NCBI GenBank assembly: GCA_016712985.1
Contig: JADJQA010000004.1
Span: 1 to 64,000 of the forward strand
DNA from: Sulfuritalea sp.
Lineage (GTDB): Bacteria; Pseudomonadota; Gammaproteobacteria; Burkholderiales; Rhodocyclaceae
Reading direction: 5' to 3'
Length of the DNA: 64,000 bases
How positions within the stretch are numbered: position 1 is the stretch's first letter; the number at the start of each line of letters is the position of its first letter. Under the pieces are notes generated by a model. It was not told the DNA's origin. It saw only the letters and a program-made list of their open reading frames with translations, and searched no databases. This document shows positions 10,093 through 17,525 of this stretch, piece by piece. A program made the translations under genes and the position numbers.

Positions 10093-11765
10093 TGGCAACA
10101 GTGCGCCTTATCCGCCTGGGACGCGCCATTCTCCTTGCCCTGTTGATTACTTCTGAATGGGCATGTGCGGCCGATTGTCACTTGGACTCCGTCGTCTGCA
10201 AGGAAGGGTTGATGACAGATCCCTACTACGTGGCGGATCAGACAGCGGTTGTGCCGTGTAAGACCATCAGCGGATACAGCGTCTGCCTATCCAGTATCGG
10301 CAGGACGTGCTGGGGGAAGCGCAAGAGCTACACCTGCATCAGGCCCAACGCGGTCAACTTCTGCCAACCCTTCGAAAGTTTGCAGCCGCAGTGCTGGCAA
10401 ACATCGACGCAGTGCTCGATCAACGACACACTGTTCGGTAGCGGCTGCATGACCTATGCGGAGACTTGGCGCTGCAGCGACCCCGCGCTAGCGACTCCGG
10501 CGAACACGACACGGCTCGACAGCACCTACACGCTGGTGTCCAGTGACTACGATACGACCCCATGCGCGACGCTGAATTCGACGTGCTCGATAGCGTCCAG
10601 CACATGCACGTCAACCACGCCGCCGGCTTTGCCCGCGGGCGTTGCTGCCGCCCAGGTGGCGCCGGATGGCTGTTACGAGCGCACCAACAGCTACGCCTGC
10701 CTGACCGGTCAGTCGGACAACTCGGAATGCGCCGGCTACTCCGCCGATCCAAAATGTGCGCCGCAGGGGAGTTCGTGCACCGGGGACATGATCGGCGGCC
10801 AGTGTTCCATGACCACCAAGACCTTTCGCTGCGAGACGAAGCCGGCCAGTTCAGCCACCGTGACCGACTGCTCCGGGCAGATGTTCTGCGCCGGGGGCGG
10901 ATGCTTCAATACCAGCGCCCCGCCCGATACCGACTTCGCGCGAACCATGGCGCTCATGGAGGCGGCCAGGCAAGCCGGGGTGTATGGAACCGAGACCGAG
11001 ATTTTTTCTGGCGCCGATTCGAGGTGCACGAAGAAGCTGTTTGGCTTGGCGAACTGCTGCAAGAAGAGCGGAGGAGGGGGAGGGGCGTCGAATCAGATGC
11101 TGTTCGCCGCCGCAAAAGCAGGAGTGCAGGGATTGGACGTCGGCTCTGCCTACGTATACGATTCTCTCTACTCCGGAGGGACGATGCAGCAAGGCCTTGG
11201 GGCCATGTTGGGCGCCTTGGGCGGGGACGGCTTATTCAATCCTTCATTCAATTTTTATGGCTTTGGATTTCAATTCCTTCCCAGCCAAGGCTTCGTGTTT
11301 ACCGGATTCGATGGGGTATCACTGGCTATCCAGGTCGGCGTCATGATCCTGCAGGACCTTCTCAAATGCGAGCAATCCGAGCAAATCACCGCCATGCGTC
11401 GCGATCAGAATCTCTGCCAGGAGATCGGGACGTACTGCTCGAACGAACTGAAGCTGCTGGTCGCGAAGATCTGCATCGAACATACGACGTCCTTCTGCTG
11501 CTTCAACAGCCGTCTGGCGCGGATCATCAATCAGCAGGCAAGGCCTCAGATCGGCAAAGGTTGGGGTGACGGTCAGAGCCCCAATTGCCGAGGCTTCACG
11601 ATGGATGAGTTCGCTTCAATAGATTTTTCCAGAGTCGATCTGAGTGAGTTCACCGCCGAGATCATGGCGAACGTCAAGATGCCGAATGTTTCAGGAATGT
11701 CGACGAATATTGCCGGCGCGGTGCAGCAAAAAGTCCAGAACTACTACAACCAAGGTCGGCAATAG
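10092..11765 (+). CDS. traN: TraN, mating-pair stabilisation protein, C-terminal half with its own signal peptide
   Basis: This 557-residue, cysteine-rich exported protein has a hydrophobic signal peptide of its own (LGRAILLALLITSEWACA). Repeated Cys pairs follow, then the typical TraN C-terminal core: GSGCMTYAETWRC, FCAGGGCFN, a glycine run and LFGLANCCKKSGG, a hydrophobic stretch GVSLAIQVGVMILQDLLKC, and the conserved CCFNSRLARIINQQARPQIGKGWG with NCRGFTMDEFASIDF close to the end. ATG 10092 overlaps the stop of the first half. The region after 11765 (to 11965) holds no gene that I can see. Because a signal peptide is present, I think this is a true two-gene organisation rather than a frameshift, but the repair test should be made. 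Confidence 0.85.
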   Translation: MATVRLIRLGRAILLALLITSEWACAADCHLDSVVCKEGLMTDPYYVADQTAVVPCKTISGYSVCLSSIGRTCWGKRKSYTCIRPNAVNFCQPFESLQPQCWQTSTQCSINDTLFGSGCMTYAETWRCSDPALATPANTTRLDSTYTLVSSDYDTTPCATLNSTCSIASSTCTSTTPPALPAGVAAAQVAPDGCYERTNSYACLTGQSDNSECAGYSADPKCAPQGSSCTGDMIGGQCSMTTKTFRCETKPASSATVTDCSGQMFCAGGGCFNTSAPPDTDFARTMALMEAARQAGVYGTETEIFSGADSRCTKKLFGLANCCKKSGGGGGASNQMLFAAAKAGVQGLDVGSAYVYDSLYSGGTMQQGLGAMLGALGGDGLFNPSFNFYGFGFQFLPSQGFVFTGFDGVSLAIQVGVMILQDLLKCEQSEQITAMRRDQNLCQEIGTYCSNELKLLVAKICIEHTTSFCCFNSRLARIINQQARPQIGKGWGDGQSPNCRGFTMDEFASIDFSRVDLSEFTAEIMANVKMPNVSGMSTNIAGAVQQKVQNYYNQGRQ

Positions 11766-11965
11766 TTGACCGCTATTCGGAGAAAGACATCTTGTTGCTG
11801 TAGCGCTGAACGCGCTACCTCCGTTCCATGACGCTTCCTCCCGGTTTTTGGCTTGCTGAATCTGCTGAAGGAGATGGCGGACGCCATGGTGGTTAGCCAG
11901 GCATCTGCTATCGAGCCAACGATTCGAGAGATGTCCGAGAGAAACAGCGGTCCAAAGGATCCGAA

Positions 11966-12679
11966 ATGACCAGCAATAAACGGCTGTTGGCAGGCGCGAT
12001 GACGGGAATGATGTTGATCGCTTTGTCGGGTCATGCGCAAGAGCGAGAGGCCGCACCCGTGACAAGGGAAGCAGTTGCGGTGACGACTAGTGTTAGTGAC
12101 CAGTTTCCGCGGATGGCCATTGCCGGCAAACGGGTCCGGATAAGCTTCTCCAACAGCCCAACCCTTACCTCGTTGTTTGCGAACAAGCTGAAGGGATCGG
12201 TTGCCGCCGTGGTCGCTGCCGGAGAGCCGGCTGATATTGACATTCGCATTTCCGGACTGTTCAGTGCCAGACGTGAACGAGGAAGCCGCAAGGCGCAAGG
12301 CGATATTGGCACCCTGGTTGAAAAGGGTGGAAGGGTAAGCGCCGGGGACCGACAATTGTCTGCGGTCCTGCCATCCAGTCTGACAACGGTGTATGCGGCA
12401 GACCCGATGGGAATGGTGACTCTGTTGGAATTTGCCGCTGATGTAACCGGCTTTCGGTCATGGTTCAACACTTTGATGGCCGGCGATCCGGACGGCGTGT
12501 GCGTCAGGGGGTGCGAGTACCAGCAAGGTGCGCAGATCGTGATCGAGGCGGTTGATTCAAGTGGTGCGCCAGTTGGCGTCTTGACTGTGACAACGACAGC
12601 CTTCGATCGGCGCTTGGCGCCGGATGTGCTGATCGATTTCGCATTAAGTGCCACGCTGGCAAGACTGGAGCACCCATGA
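11966..12679 (+). CDS. exported protein of unknown function in the conjugative element
   Basis: This 237-residue protein has a clear signal peptide (LLAGAMTGMMLIALSGHAQ), so it is probably periplasmic. There is one cysteine pair, CVRGC, around residue 179. No domain is recognised. It follows traN after a 200-base gap, and its stop overlaps the ATG of the next gene at 12676, so the two form a small operon. The distance from traN and the different style suggest cargo or accessory genes of the element. Confidence 0.6.
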   Translation: MTSNKRLLAGAMTGMMLIALSGHAQEREAAPVTREAVAVTTSVSDQFPRMAIAGKRVRISFSNSPTLTSLFANKLKGSVAAVVAAGEPADIDIRISGLFSARRERGSRKAQGDIGTLVEKGGRVSAGDRQLSAVLPSSLTTVYAADPMGMVTLLEFAADVTGFRSWFNTLMAGDPDGVCVRGCEYQQGAQIVIEAVDSSGAPVGVLTVTTTAFDRRLAPDVLIDFALSATLARLEHP

Positions 12680-13104
12680 ACGCCAGCATTTTCCTCAAGC
12701 AGCCCCTTATCGCGGTGCTGTTGATCTCTCTGTCGGCCGTCGCAGCACCATCCCGGCCAGCCGAATACACCAACATCAAGCCCTTGTTGGTGGAAGCAAT
12801 CGACGCCGCTGACGGCAAGGCCAACGGAACTATCGTCGGCCCCATCGCCGACAAGTTCAGAACCACCACAGGCTCAGTGGCGCCCGTTTTGGTTCGGGTA
12901 TCCACGATCAAGAGCTTCAAGCAGGAAGGCTGCCGGCGGCTCAATGTGAGGATGTCTCAAGCCAATGTGATGACCACGGACGGAAAAGCGACAGACTTCG
13001 GCATCGACTACGGATTCAACATGTGCCGCAATGGCAGCCCGCCGACCGAGGGTATGAATCTGGAGCAGGCCGGCAAAATACTTGGAAATCGGGGCCCGGA
13101 CTGA
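12676..13104 (+). CDS. small exported protein of unknown function
   Basis: This protein has 142 residues, with an N-terminal signal peptide ending about SLSAVAAP. The body is soluble, with two cysteines (EGCRRL and FNMCRNG) that could form one disulphide. It overlaps the end of the previous gene by four bases (ATGA), which implies coupled translation. No family is recognised. It is the last gene before the tRNA-Asn side of the element. Confidence 0.6.
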   Translation: MNASIFLKQPLIAVLLISLSAVAAPSRPAEYTNIKPLLVEAIDAADGKANGTIVGPIADKFRTTTGSVAPVLVRVSTIKSFKQEGCRRLNVRMSQANVMTTDGKATDFGIDYGFNMCRNGSPPTEGMNLEQAGKILGNRGPD

Positions 13105-13293
13105 TCGAAATGCGCGACAGTAGCTATCACCGGTCGCTGACCTGACCCGATTTGCCCCATTGATCGCGACGGCCCCATCGTCAGTGATAGAGGTTCGACC
13201 GGTGTCGCGGAAATTTAGCAACGCGAAATAGAACCCCAAGTGTTTTGGCCAAAATTGACGCGCAAAGTTGGTGGTTCGGCGATCAAAAACCGC

Positions 13294-13334
13294 AGAAGTA
13301 GGGACAAAACCATCACTTTTGACCCCCTACTTCT
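13294..13334. repeat. inverted repeat, 10-bp stem with 21-base loop
   Basis: AGAAGTAGGG at 13294-13303 is the exact reverse complement of CCCTACTTCT at 13325-13334. There is no T-run behind it, so a terminator role is not favoured. It could be a recombination or protein-binding site at the element end. Confidence 0.6.
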
Positions 13335-13338
13335 AGTC

Positions 13339-13362
13339 CCATCTTAGACGCGTCTAAGATGG
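13339..13362. repeat. perfect 24-bp palindrome
   Basis: CCATCTTAGACG is followed directly by its reverse complement. Such a gapless palindrome is more like a dimeric protein-binding site, or a scar of an element end, than an RNA hairpin. Confidence 0.7.
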
Positions 13363-13379
13363 AGTCTAACAAAGCCAAG

Positions 13380-13401
13380 AAAAACGCCACCCGAACGTGG
13401 C
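13380..13401 (-). terminator. rho-independent terminator of tRNA-Asn
   Basis: Read on the minus strand, GCCAC-GTTCGG-GTGGC is followed by GTTTTTC, a short GC stem plus T-run 18 bases behind the tRNA 3' end. It fits a terminator for the tRNA transcript. Confidence 0.65.
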
Positions 13402-13418
13402 CTAACTCTTTGATTTTC

Positions 13419-13494
13419 TGGCTCCCCGACCTGGGCTCGAACCAGGGACCTACGGATTAACAGTCCGGCGCTCTACCGACTGAGCTATCGAGGA
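13419..13494 (-). tRNA. tRNA-Asn (GTT)
   Basis: The 76-base cloverleaf on the minus strand starts TCCTCGATAGCTCAGTCGG, has the anticodon loop CTGTTAATC (anticodon GTT), a T-arm GGTTCGAGCCC, and an acceptor end closing with GCCA (CCA encoded). The acceptor stem TCCTCGA/TCGGGGA is in place, with a G-T pair. The 3' end faces the accessory region to the left, the common geometry for element integration at tRNA genes. Confidence 0.95.
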
Positions 13495-13510
13495 ATATCA
13501 AGAGGCGCGG

Positions 13511-13539
13511 ATTATAGCCGCGCGCACTTGGGCTCGCAA
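13511..13539 (-). promoter_or_regulatory. sigma-70 promoter of tRNA-Asn
   Basis: On the minus strand, TTGCGA (13539-13534), a 17-base spacer, and TATAAT (13516-13511) lie 17 bases before the tRNA 5' end. The -10 is perfect and the spacer ideal. Confidence 0.7.
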
Positions 13540-13547
13540 TGGATTTG

Positions 13548-14753
13548 TTACGGCTTCAGTACGGTGGCGATGGCGTCGGCGACGTAGTCGATGTTCTTGC
13601 TGTTGAGCGCGGCGAGGCAGATGCGGCCGTTGCTGACGGCGTAGATGCCGAACTCGGTCTTGAGCCTGTCCACCTGCGCCACGGTCAGGCCGGTGTAGGA
13701 GAACATGCCGCGCTGCTTGACGACGAAGCGGAAGTCCTGCGCCACGCCCCTGGCCTTGAGTTTTTCGACCAGCGCGATGCGCACGGTGCGCAGGCGCTCG
13801 CGCATGGTCGCCAGTTCATCCTCCCACTGCTGGCGCAGTTGCGGGCTGGCGAGCACGGCGGCGACGATGGCGCCGCCGTGGGTCGGCGGGTTGGAGTAGT
13901 TGGTGCGGATCACGCGCTTGATTTGCGACAGCACGCGCGCGGCTTCGTCACGGCTTGCGGCGACGAGGGTCAGCGCGCCGACGCGCTCGCCGTAGAGTGA
14001 GAAGGACTTGGAGAAGCTGCTGGCGACGAAAAACTGCAGGCCGGATGCGGCGAACAGGTCGAGCGCCACCGCATCCTGCTGGATGCCGTCGGCGAAGCCC
14101 TGATAGGCCATGTCCATGAAGGCGACCAGGTCGCGGGCGCGGATCACTTCGACCACATCCCGCCATTGCGCTGCGGTGAGGTCGGCGCCGGTAGGGTTGT
14201 GGCAGCAGGCGTGCAGCACGATGATGGAATGGGCAGGCGGGCCGGCGAGGCAGGCCTTCATCGCGGCGAAATCAACGCCGCGCGTGGCGGCGTCGTAGTA
14301 GGGATAGCTCTCCACCGTGAAGCCGGCGTATTCGAACAGGGCGCGGTGGTTCTCCCAGCTCGGGTCGCTGATGTACACCTTGGCCTCGGGATACAGGCGC
14401 TTGAGGAAATCCGCGCCGACCTTGAGCGCGCCGGTGCCGCCCAGCGCCTCGATGGTGACTACGCGGCCGTCCTTGATCAGCGGCGAATCCGCGCCAAACA
14501 TCAGGGTCTGCACCGCCTGGTTGTAGGCGGCAAGGCCGTCGATCGGCTGGTAGCCACGCGCCGGTGCGGCTTCCAGGCGGGCTTTTTCCGCGGCCCTGAC
14601 GGCGCCCAGAAGGGGAATCTTGCCGTTGTCGTCGCAATACACGCCGACGCCGAGATTGACTTTGCTGGCATGGGTGTCGGCGTTGAAGCCTTCGGTGAGG
14701 CCGAGGATCGGGTCGCGGGGCGCCAGTTCGACGGCGGCGAAGATTGAATTCAT
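13548..14753 (-). CDS. tyrB: aromatic/aspartate aminotransferase (class I, PLP)
   Basis: This PLP enzyme exchanges amino groups between aspartate or aromatic amino acids and 2-oxo acids in the cytoplasm. It has 401 residues. Visible landmarks are VNLGVGVYCDDNGKIP near the N-terminus, the CCHNPTGADL block, the PLP lysine in ASSFSKSFSLYGERVGAL, and NPPTHGGAIV. I start at ATG 14753 (MNSIFAAVELAPRDP), as in the family. The upstream extension in the same frame is low-complexity and not conserved. The stop lies directly behind the tRNA promoter. tyrB and aspC cannot be told apart from sequence alone. It is divergent from uvrB. Confidence 0.85.
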   Translation of the reverse strand: MNSIFAAVELAPRDPILGLTEGFNADTHASKVNLGVGVYCDDNGKIPLLGAVRAAEKARLEAAPARGYQPIDGLAAYNQAVQTLMFGADSPLIKDGRVVTIEALGGTGALKVGADFLKRLYPEAKVYISDPSWENHRALFEYAGFTVESYPYYDAATRGVDFAAMKACLAGPPAHSIIVLHACCHNPTGADLTAAQWRDVVEVIRARDLVAFMDMAYQGFADGIQQDAVALDLFAASGLQFFVASSFSKSFSLYGERVGALTLVAASRDEAARVLSQIKRVIRTNYSNPPTHGGAIVAAVLASPQLRQQWEDELATMRERLRTVRIALVEKLKARGVAQDFRFVVKQRGMFSYTGLTVAQVDRLKTEFGIYAVSNGRICLAALNSKNIDYVADAIATVLKP

Positions 14754-14934
14754 GAATGCTCCGGATGCTAGAGAGTTTGACAGTCGGCGCTTGCGGGCCC
14801 GCGAAGCGGTATCCCCGGCAGACAGCGTCCGCGACGGCGATATTCCGCTTTGACGCGAAGCGCGCAATAATACTCGATTGCCGGCGGGCCTTCGATCAGG
14901 CTCACCCCGGATTCCAACGGAAAAACCACAGCTC

Positions 14935-17007
14935 ATGGCAGAGATTCATCAGTTGACGACGCGGGTGATGGAGTTCGCCGGAAGTCCCTTTCACCTGCAT
15001 CAGCCGTTTCCGCCGGCAGGCGACCAGCCGGAGGCAATTCGGCTGCTGACCGAGGGCCTCAACGATGGGCTTTCCTTCCAGACCCTGCTTGGCGTGACAG
15101 GCTCGGGCAAGACCTTCACGATGGCCAACGTGATTGCCCGGCTGGGTCGTCCGGCGCTGGTGTTGGCGCCCAACAAGACCCTGGCGGCGCAGTTGTACTC
15201 GGAATTTCGCGAGTTCTTTCCGCAGAACGCCGTCGAGTACTTCGTCTCCTACTACGACTACTACCAGCCGGAGGCGTACGTTCCGGCACAGGACCTGTAC
15301 ATCGAGAAGGACTCCTCGATCAACGAGCACATTGAGCAGATGCGCCTGTCGGCGACCAAGAGCCTGCTGGAAAGGCGTGACGTGGTGATCGTGTGCACGG
15401 TGTCGGCGATCTACGGCATCGGCGATCCGGTCGATTACCACAGCATGATCCTGCACCTGCGCCAGGGCGAGAAGATCGGCCAGCGCGAGATCATCCGTCG
15501 CCTGACGGAAATGCAGTACGAGAGGAACGAGATGGATTTCCGCCGCGGCGTCTATCGCGTGCGCGGCGACGTGATCGATGTCTTTCCCGCCGAGAACGCC
15601 GAAAGCGCGGTGCGCATCACGCTGTTCGACGACGAGATCGAGGGCCTGACGGTGTTCGATCCCCTGACCGGGCACACCAAACAGAAGCTCGGCCGCTTCA
15701 CGGTGTTTCCCTCCAGCCATTACGTGACGCCGCGCGGCACGGTGCTCAAGGCTGTCGAGGCGATCAAGGAAGAATTGCGCGGGCGCATTGAGTTCTTTCA
15801 GGTGCAGCAGAAGCTGGTCGAGTGCCAGCGCATCGAGCAGCGCACCCGCTTCGACCTCGAAATGCTCGACCAGTTGGGCTTTTGCAAGGGCATCGAGAAT
15901 TACTCGCGGCATCTCTCGGGGCGCCAGCCCGGTGAGCCGCCGCCGACGCTCTACGATTACTTGCCGGGCGACGCAATCATGTTCGTTGACGAATCGCATG
16001 TGACGATCCCGCAGGTCGGCGGCATGTACAAGGGCGACCGCTCGCGCAAGGAAAACCTGGTCGACTACGGCTTCCGCCTGCCGTCGGCGCTGGACAACCG
16101 GCCGCTGAAGTTCGAGGAGTTCGAAAAACTGATGCCGCAAACCGTGTTCGTCTCGGCGACGCCTTCGGCTTACGAGGAAGCCCACCAGGGCCAGGTGGTC
16201 GAGCAACTGGTGCGGCCGACCGGGCTGGTTGATCCGGTGGTCGACGTGCGTCCTGCCAGCACGCAGGTGGACGACCTGCTGACGGAAATCAAGAAGCGCA
16301 TCGCGCTGGGCGAACGGGTGCTGGTGACGACCCTCACCAAGCGGCTTTCGGAGCAATTGACCGAGTACCTGGGCGACAATGGCATCAAGGTGCGCTACCT
16401 GCATTCCGACATCGATACCGTCGAGCGGGTCGAGATCATCCGCGATCTGCGGCTGGGCGAGTTCGATGTGCTGGTCGGCATCAACCTGCTGCGGGAAGGC
16501 CTCGACATCCCGGAGGTTTCGCTGGTGGCGATCCTCGATGCCGACAAGGAAGGTTTCCTGCGCTCGACGCGCTCGCTGATCCAGACCATGGGGCGCGCCG
16601 CCAGGCATCTCCACGGCACGGCGCTACTCTATGCGGATAGAATTACCGATTCGATGCAACGGGCGATGGATGAGACCGCGCGGCGGCGCGCCCGGCAACT
16701 GGCGCACAACGAGGCCGAGGGCATCACGCCGATTGGCGTCAGGAAGCGCATCAAGGACATGATCGACGGCATCTACGACGCGGATACCGCGGTGCGCGAT
16801 CTCAAGGTCGCGCAGGAAGCGGCGCGCTACGAAGTGATGAGCGAGAAGGACCTGTCGCGCGAAATCAGGAGGCTCGAGAAGGCCATGCAGGAATACGCAA
16901 GAAACCTTGAATTCGAGGCTGCCGCGGCTGCCCGCGATGAACTGTTCCGCATCAAGCGGCTCGCCTTCGGCGGCGAGGCCCATGACGCGGCAGGGGATGC
17001 GGCGTGA
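14935..17007 (+). CDS. uvrB: excinuclease ABC subunit B
   Basis: UvrB is the DNA-damage verification helicase of nucleotide excision repair; it is loaded by UvrA and binds UvrC. It has 690 residues, full length. Visible are Walker A GVTGSGKTFT, the beta-hairpin YYDYYQPEAYVP, the DESH motif, the long GDRSRKENLVDYGFRLPSALDNRPL block, helicase motifs V and VI (GINLLREGLDIPEVSLVAILDADKEGF and QTMGRAARH), and a C-terminal UVR domain (about 650-685) for UvrC. ATG 14935 gives the usual N-terminus (MAEIHQLTTRV). Its TGA (17005-17007) overlaps the ATG of the next gene, so both are probably co-translated. Confidence 0.97.
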   Translation: MAEIHQLTTRVMEFAGSPFHLHQPFPPAGDQPEAIRLLTEGLNDGLSFQTLLGVTGSGKTFTMANVIARLGRPALVLAPNKTLAAQLYSEFREFFPQNAVEYFVSYYDYYQPEAYVPAQDLYIEKDSSINEHIEQMRLSATKSLLERRDVVIVCTVSAIYGIGDPVDYHSMILHLRQGEKIGQREIIRRLTEMQYERNEMDFRRGVYRVRGDVIDVFPAENAESAVRITLFDDEIEGLTVFDPLTGHTKQKLGRFTVFPSSHYVTPRGTVLKAVEAIKEELRGRIEFFQVQQKLVECQRIEQRTRFDLEMLDQLGFCKGIENYSRHLSGRQPGEPPPTLYDYLPGDAIMFVDESHVTIPQVGGMYKGDRSRKENLVDYGFRLPSALDNRPLKFEEFEKLMPQTVFVSATPSAYEEAHQGQVVEQLVRPTGLVDPVVDVRPASTQVDDLLTEIKKRIALGERVLVTTLTKRLSEQLTEYLGDNGIKVRYLHSDIDTVERVEIIRDLRLGEFDVLVGINLLREGLDIPEVSLVAILDADKEGFLRSTRSLIQTMGRAARHLHGTALLYADRITDSMQRAMDETARRRARQLAHNEAEGITPIGVRKRIKDMIDGIYDADTAVRDLKVAQEAARYEVMSEKDLSREIRRLEKAMQEYARNLEFEAAAAARDELFRIKRLAFGGEAHDAAGDAA

Positions 17008-17477
17008 TGCGGTACAAGGTGCTGTTTGTTTGTACCGGGAACATCTGCCGCTCGCCCACGGCCGAGGGCGTGGCGCGTCGCTTGGCGGCGCAGCAGGGAG
17101 TGGAGCACCTGTTCGAGTTCGATTCGGCTGCCACCCATGACTACCATTCCGGCGAGCCGCCGGATCCGCGAACCATCGCTGCGGCGCGTCGCCGTGGCTA
17201 TGATCTGGCCCGCTTGCGTGCGCGCAGGGTGACGGAGTTCGACTTCGTCCATTTCGACTACGTGCTGGCGATGGGTCACGACCATCTTGAATTGCTGAGG
17301 CGACTCTGTCCGCCAGAGCATTGGAACAAGCTCGGGTTGTTTCTGGATTTCAGCGGACGCTTCGACGAAGAGGATGTCCCCGATCCTTACTACGGTGGGG
17401 CAAAGGGTTTTGACCATGTGCTCGATCTGGTGGAGGATGCGGCGACTCAGCTCATCCGCAAGCTCAGCGCCAAATAG
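17007..17477 (+). CDS. low-molecular-weight protein-tyrosine phosphatase
   Basis: This cytoplasmic phosphatase acts on phosphotyrosine; relatives often act on capsule tyrosine kinases. It has 156 residues. The P-loop CTGNICRS follows the first strand near the N-terminus, and the acid-loop motif DPYYGG is about residue 129, both complete. ATG 17007 overlaps the uvrB stop (TGATG); a GTG three bases earlier is possible. No kinase gene is nearby, so the target is unknown. Confidence 0.9.
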   Translation: MRYKVLFVCTGNICRSPTAEGVARRLAAQQGVEHLFEFDSAATHDYHSGEPPDPRTIAAARRRGYDLARLRARRVTEFDFVHFDYVLAMGHDHLELLRRLCPPEHWNKLGLFLDFSGRFDEEDVPDPYYGGAKGFDHVLDLVEDAATQLIRKLSAK

Positions 17478-17479
17478 AC

Positions 17480-17505
17480 AACGGGCGCCCTGGGGCGCCC
17501 GTTGC
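17480..17505. terminator. strong hairpin between convergent genes
   Basis: CAACGGGCGCCC pairs perfectly with GGGCGCCCGTTG across two bases. It lies between the ends of the phosphatase gene and rne, which converge, so it may stop transcription in both directions. There is no clear T-run. Confidence 0.6.
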
Positions 17506-17525
17506 TGCGTCTCCGGGGCGAGCCC

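Larger units (their letters stand above)
13105..13379. other. non-coding right edge of the accessory region with inverted repeats
   Basis: No gene is visible here. The stretch at about 13195-13265 (with the words CCAAGTGTTTTGGCCAAAATTGACG) looks like the flank of IS21-type elements, but only as a faint remnant. It is followed by a 10-base-pair stem at 13294-13303/13325-13334 and a perfect 24-base palindrome. Its position beside the tRNA-Asn 3' end fits the end of an integrated element. Confidence 0.4.

Noticed and set aside
14902..16614. Long open frame of 570 codons on the minus strand
   Set aside because: It lies fully opposite uvrB, has a composition typical of shadow frames in GC-rich DNA and resembles no protein.
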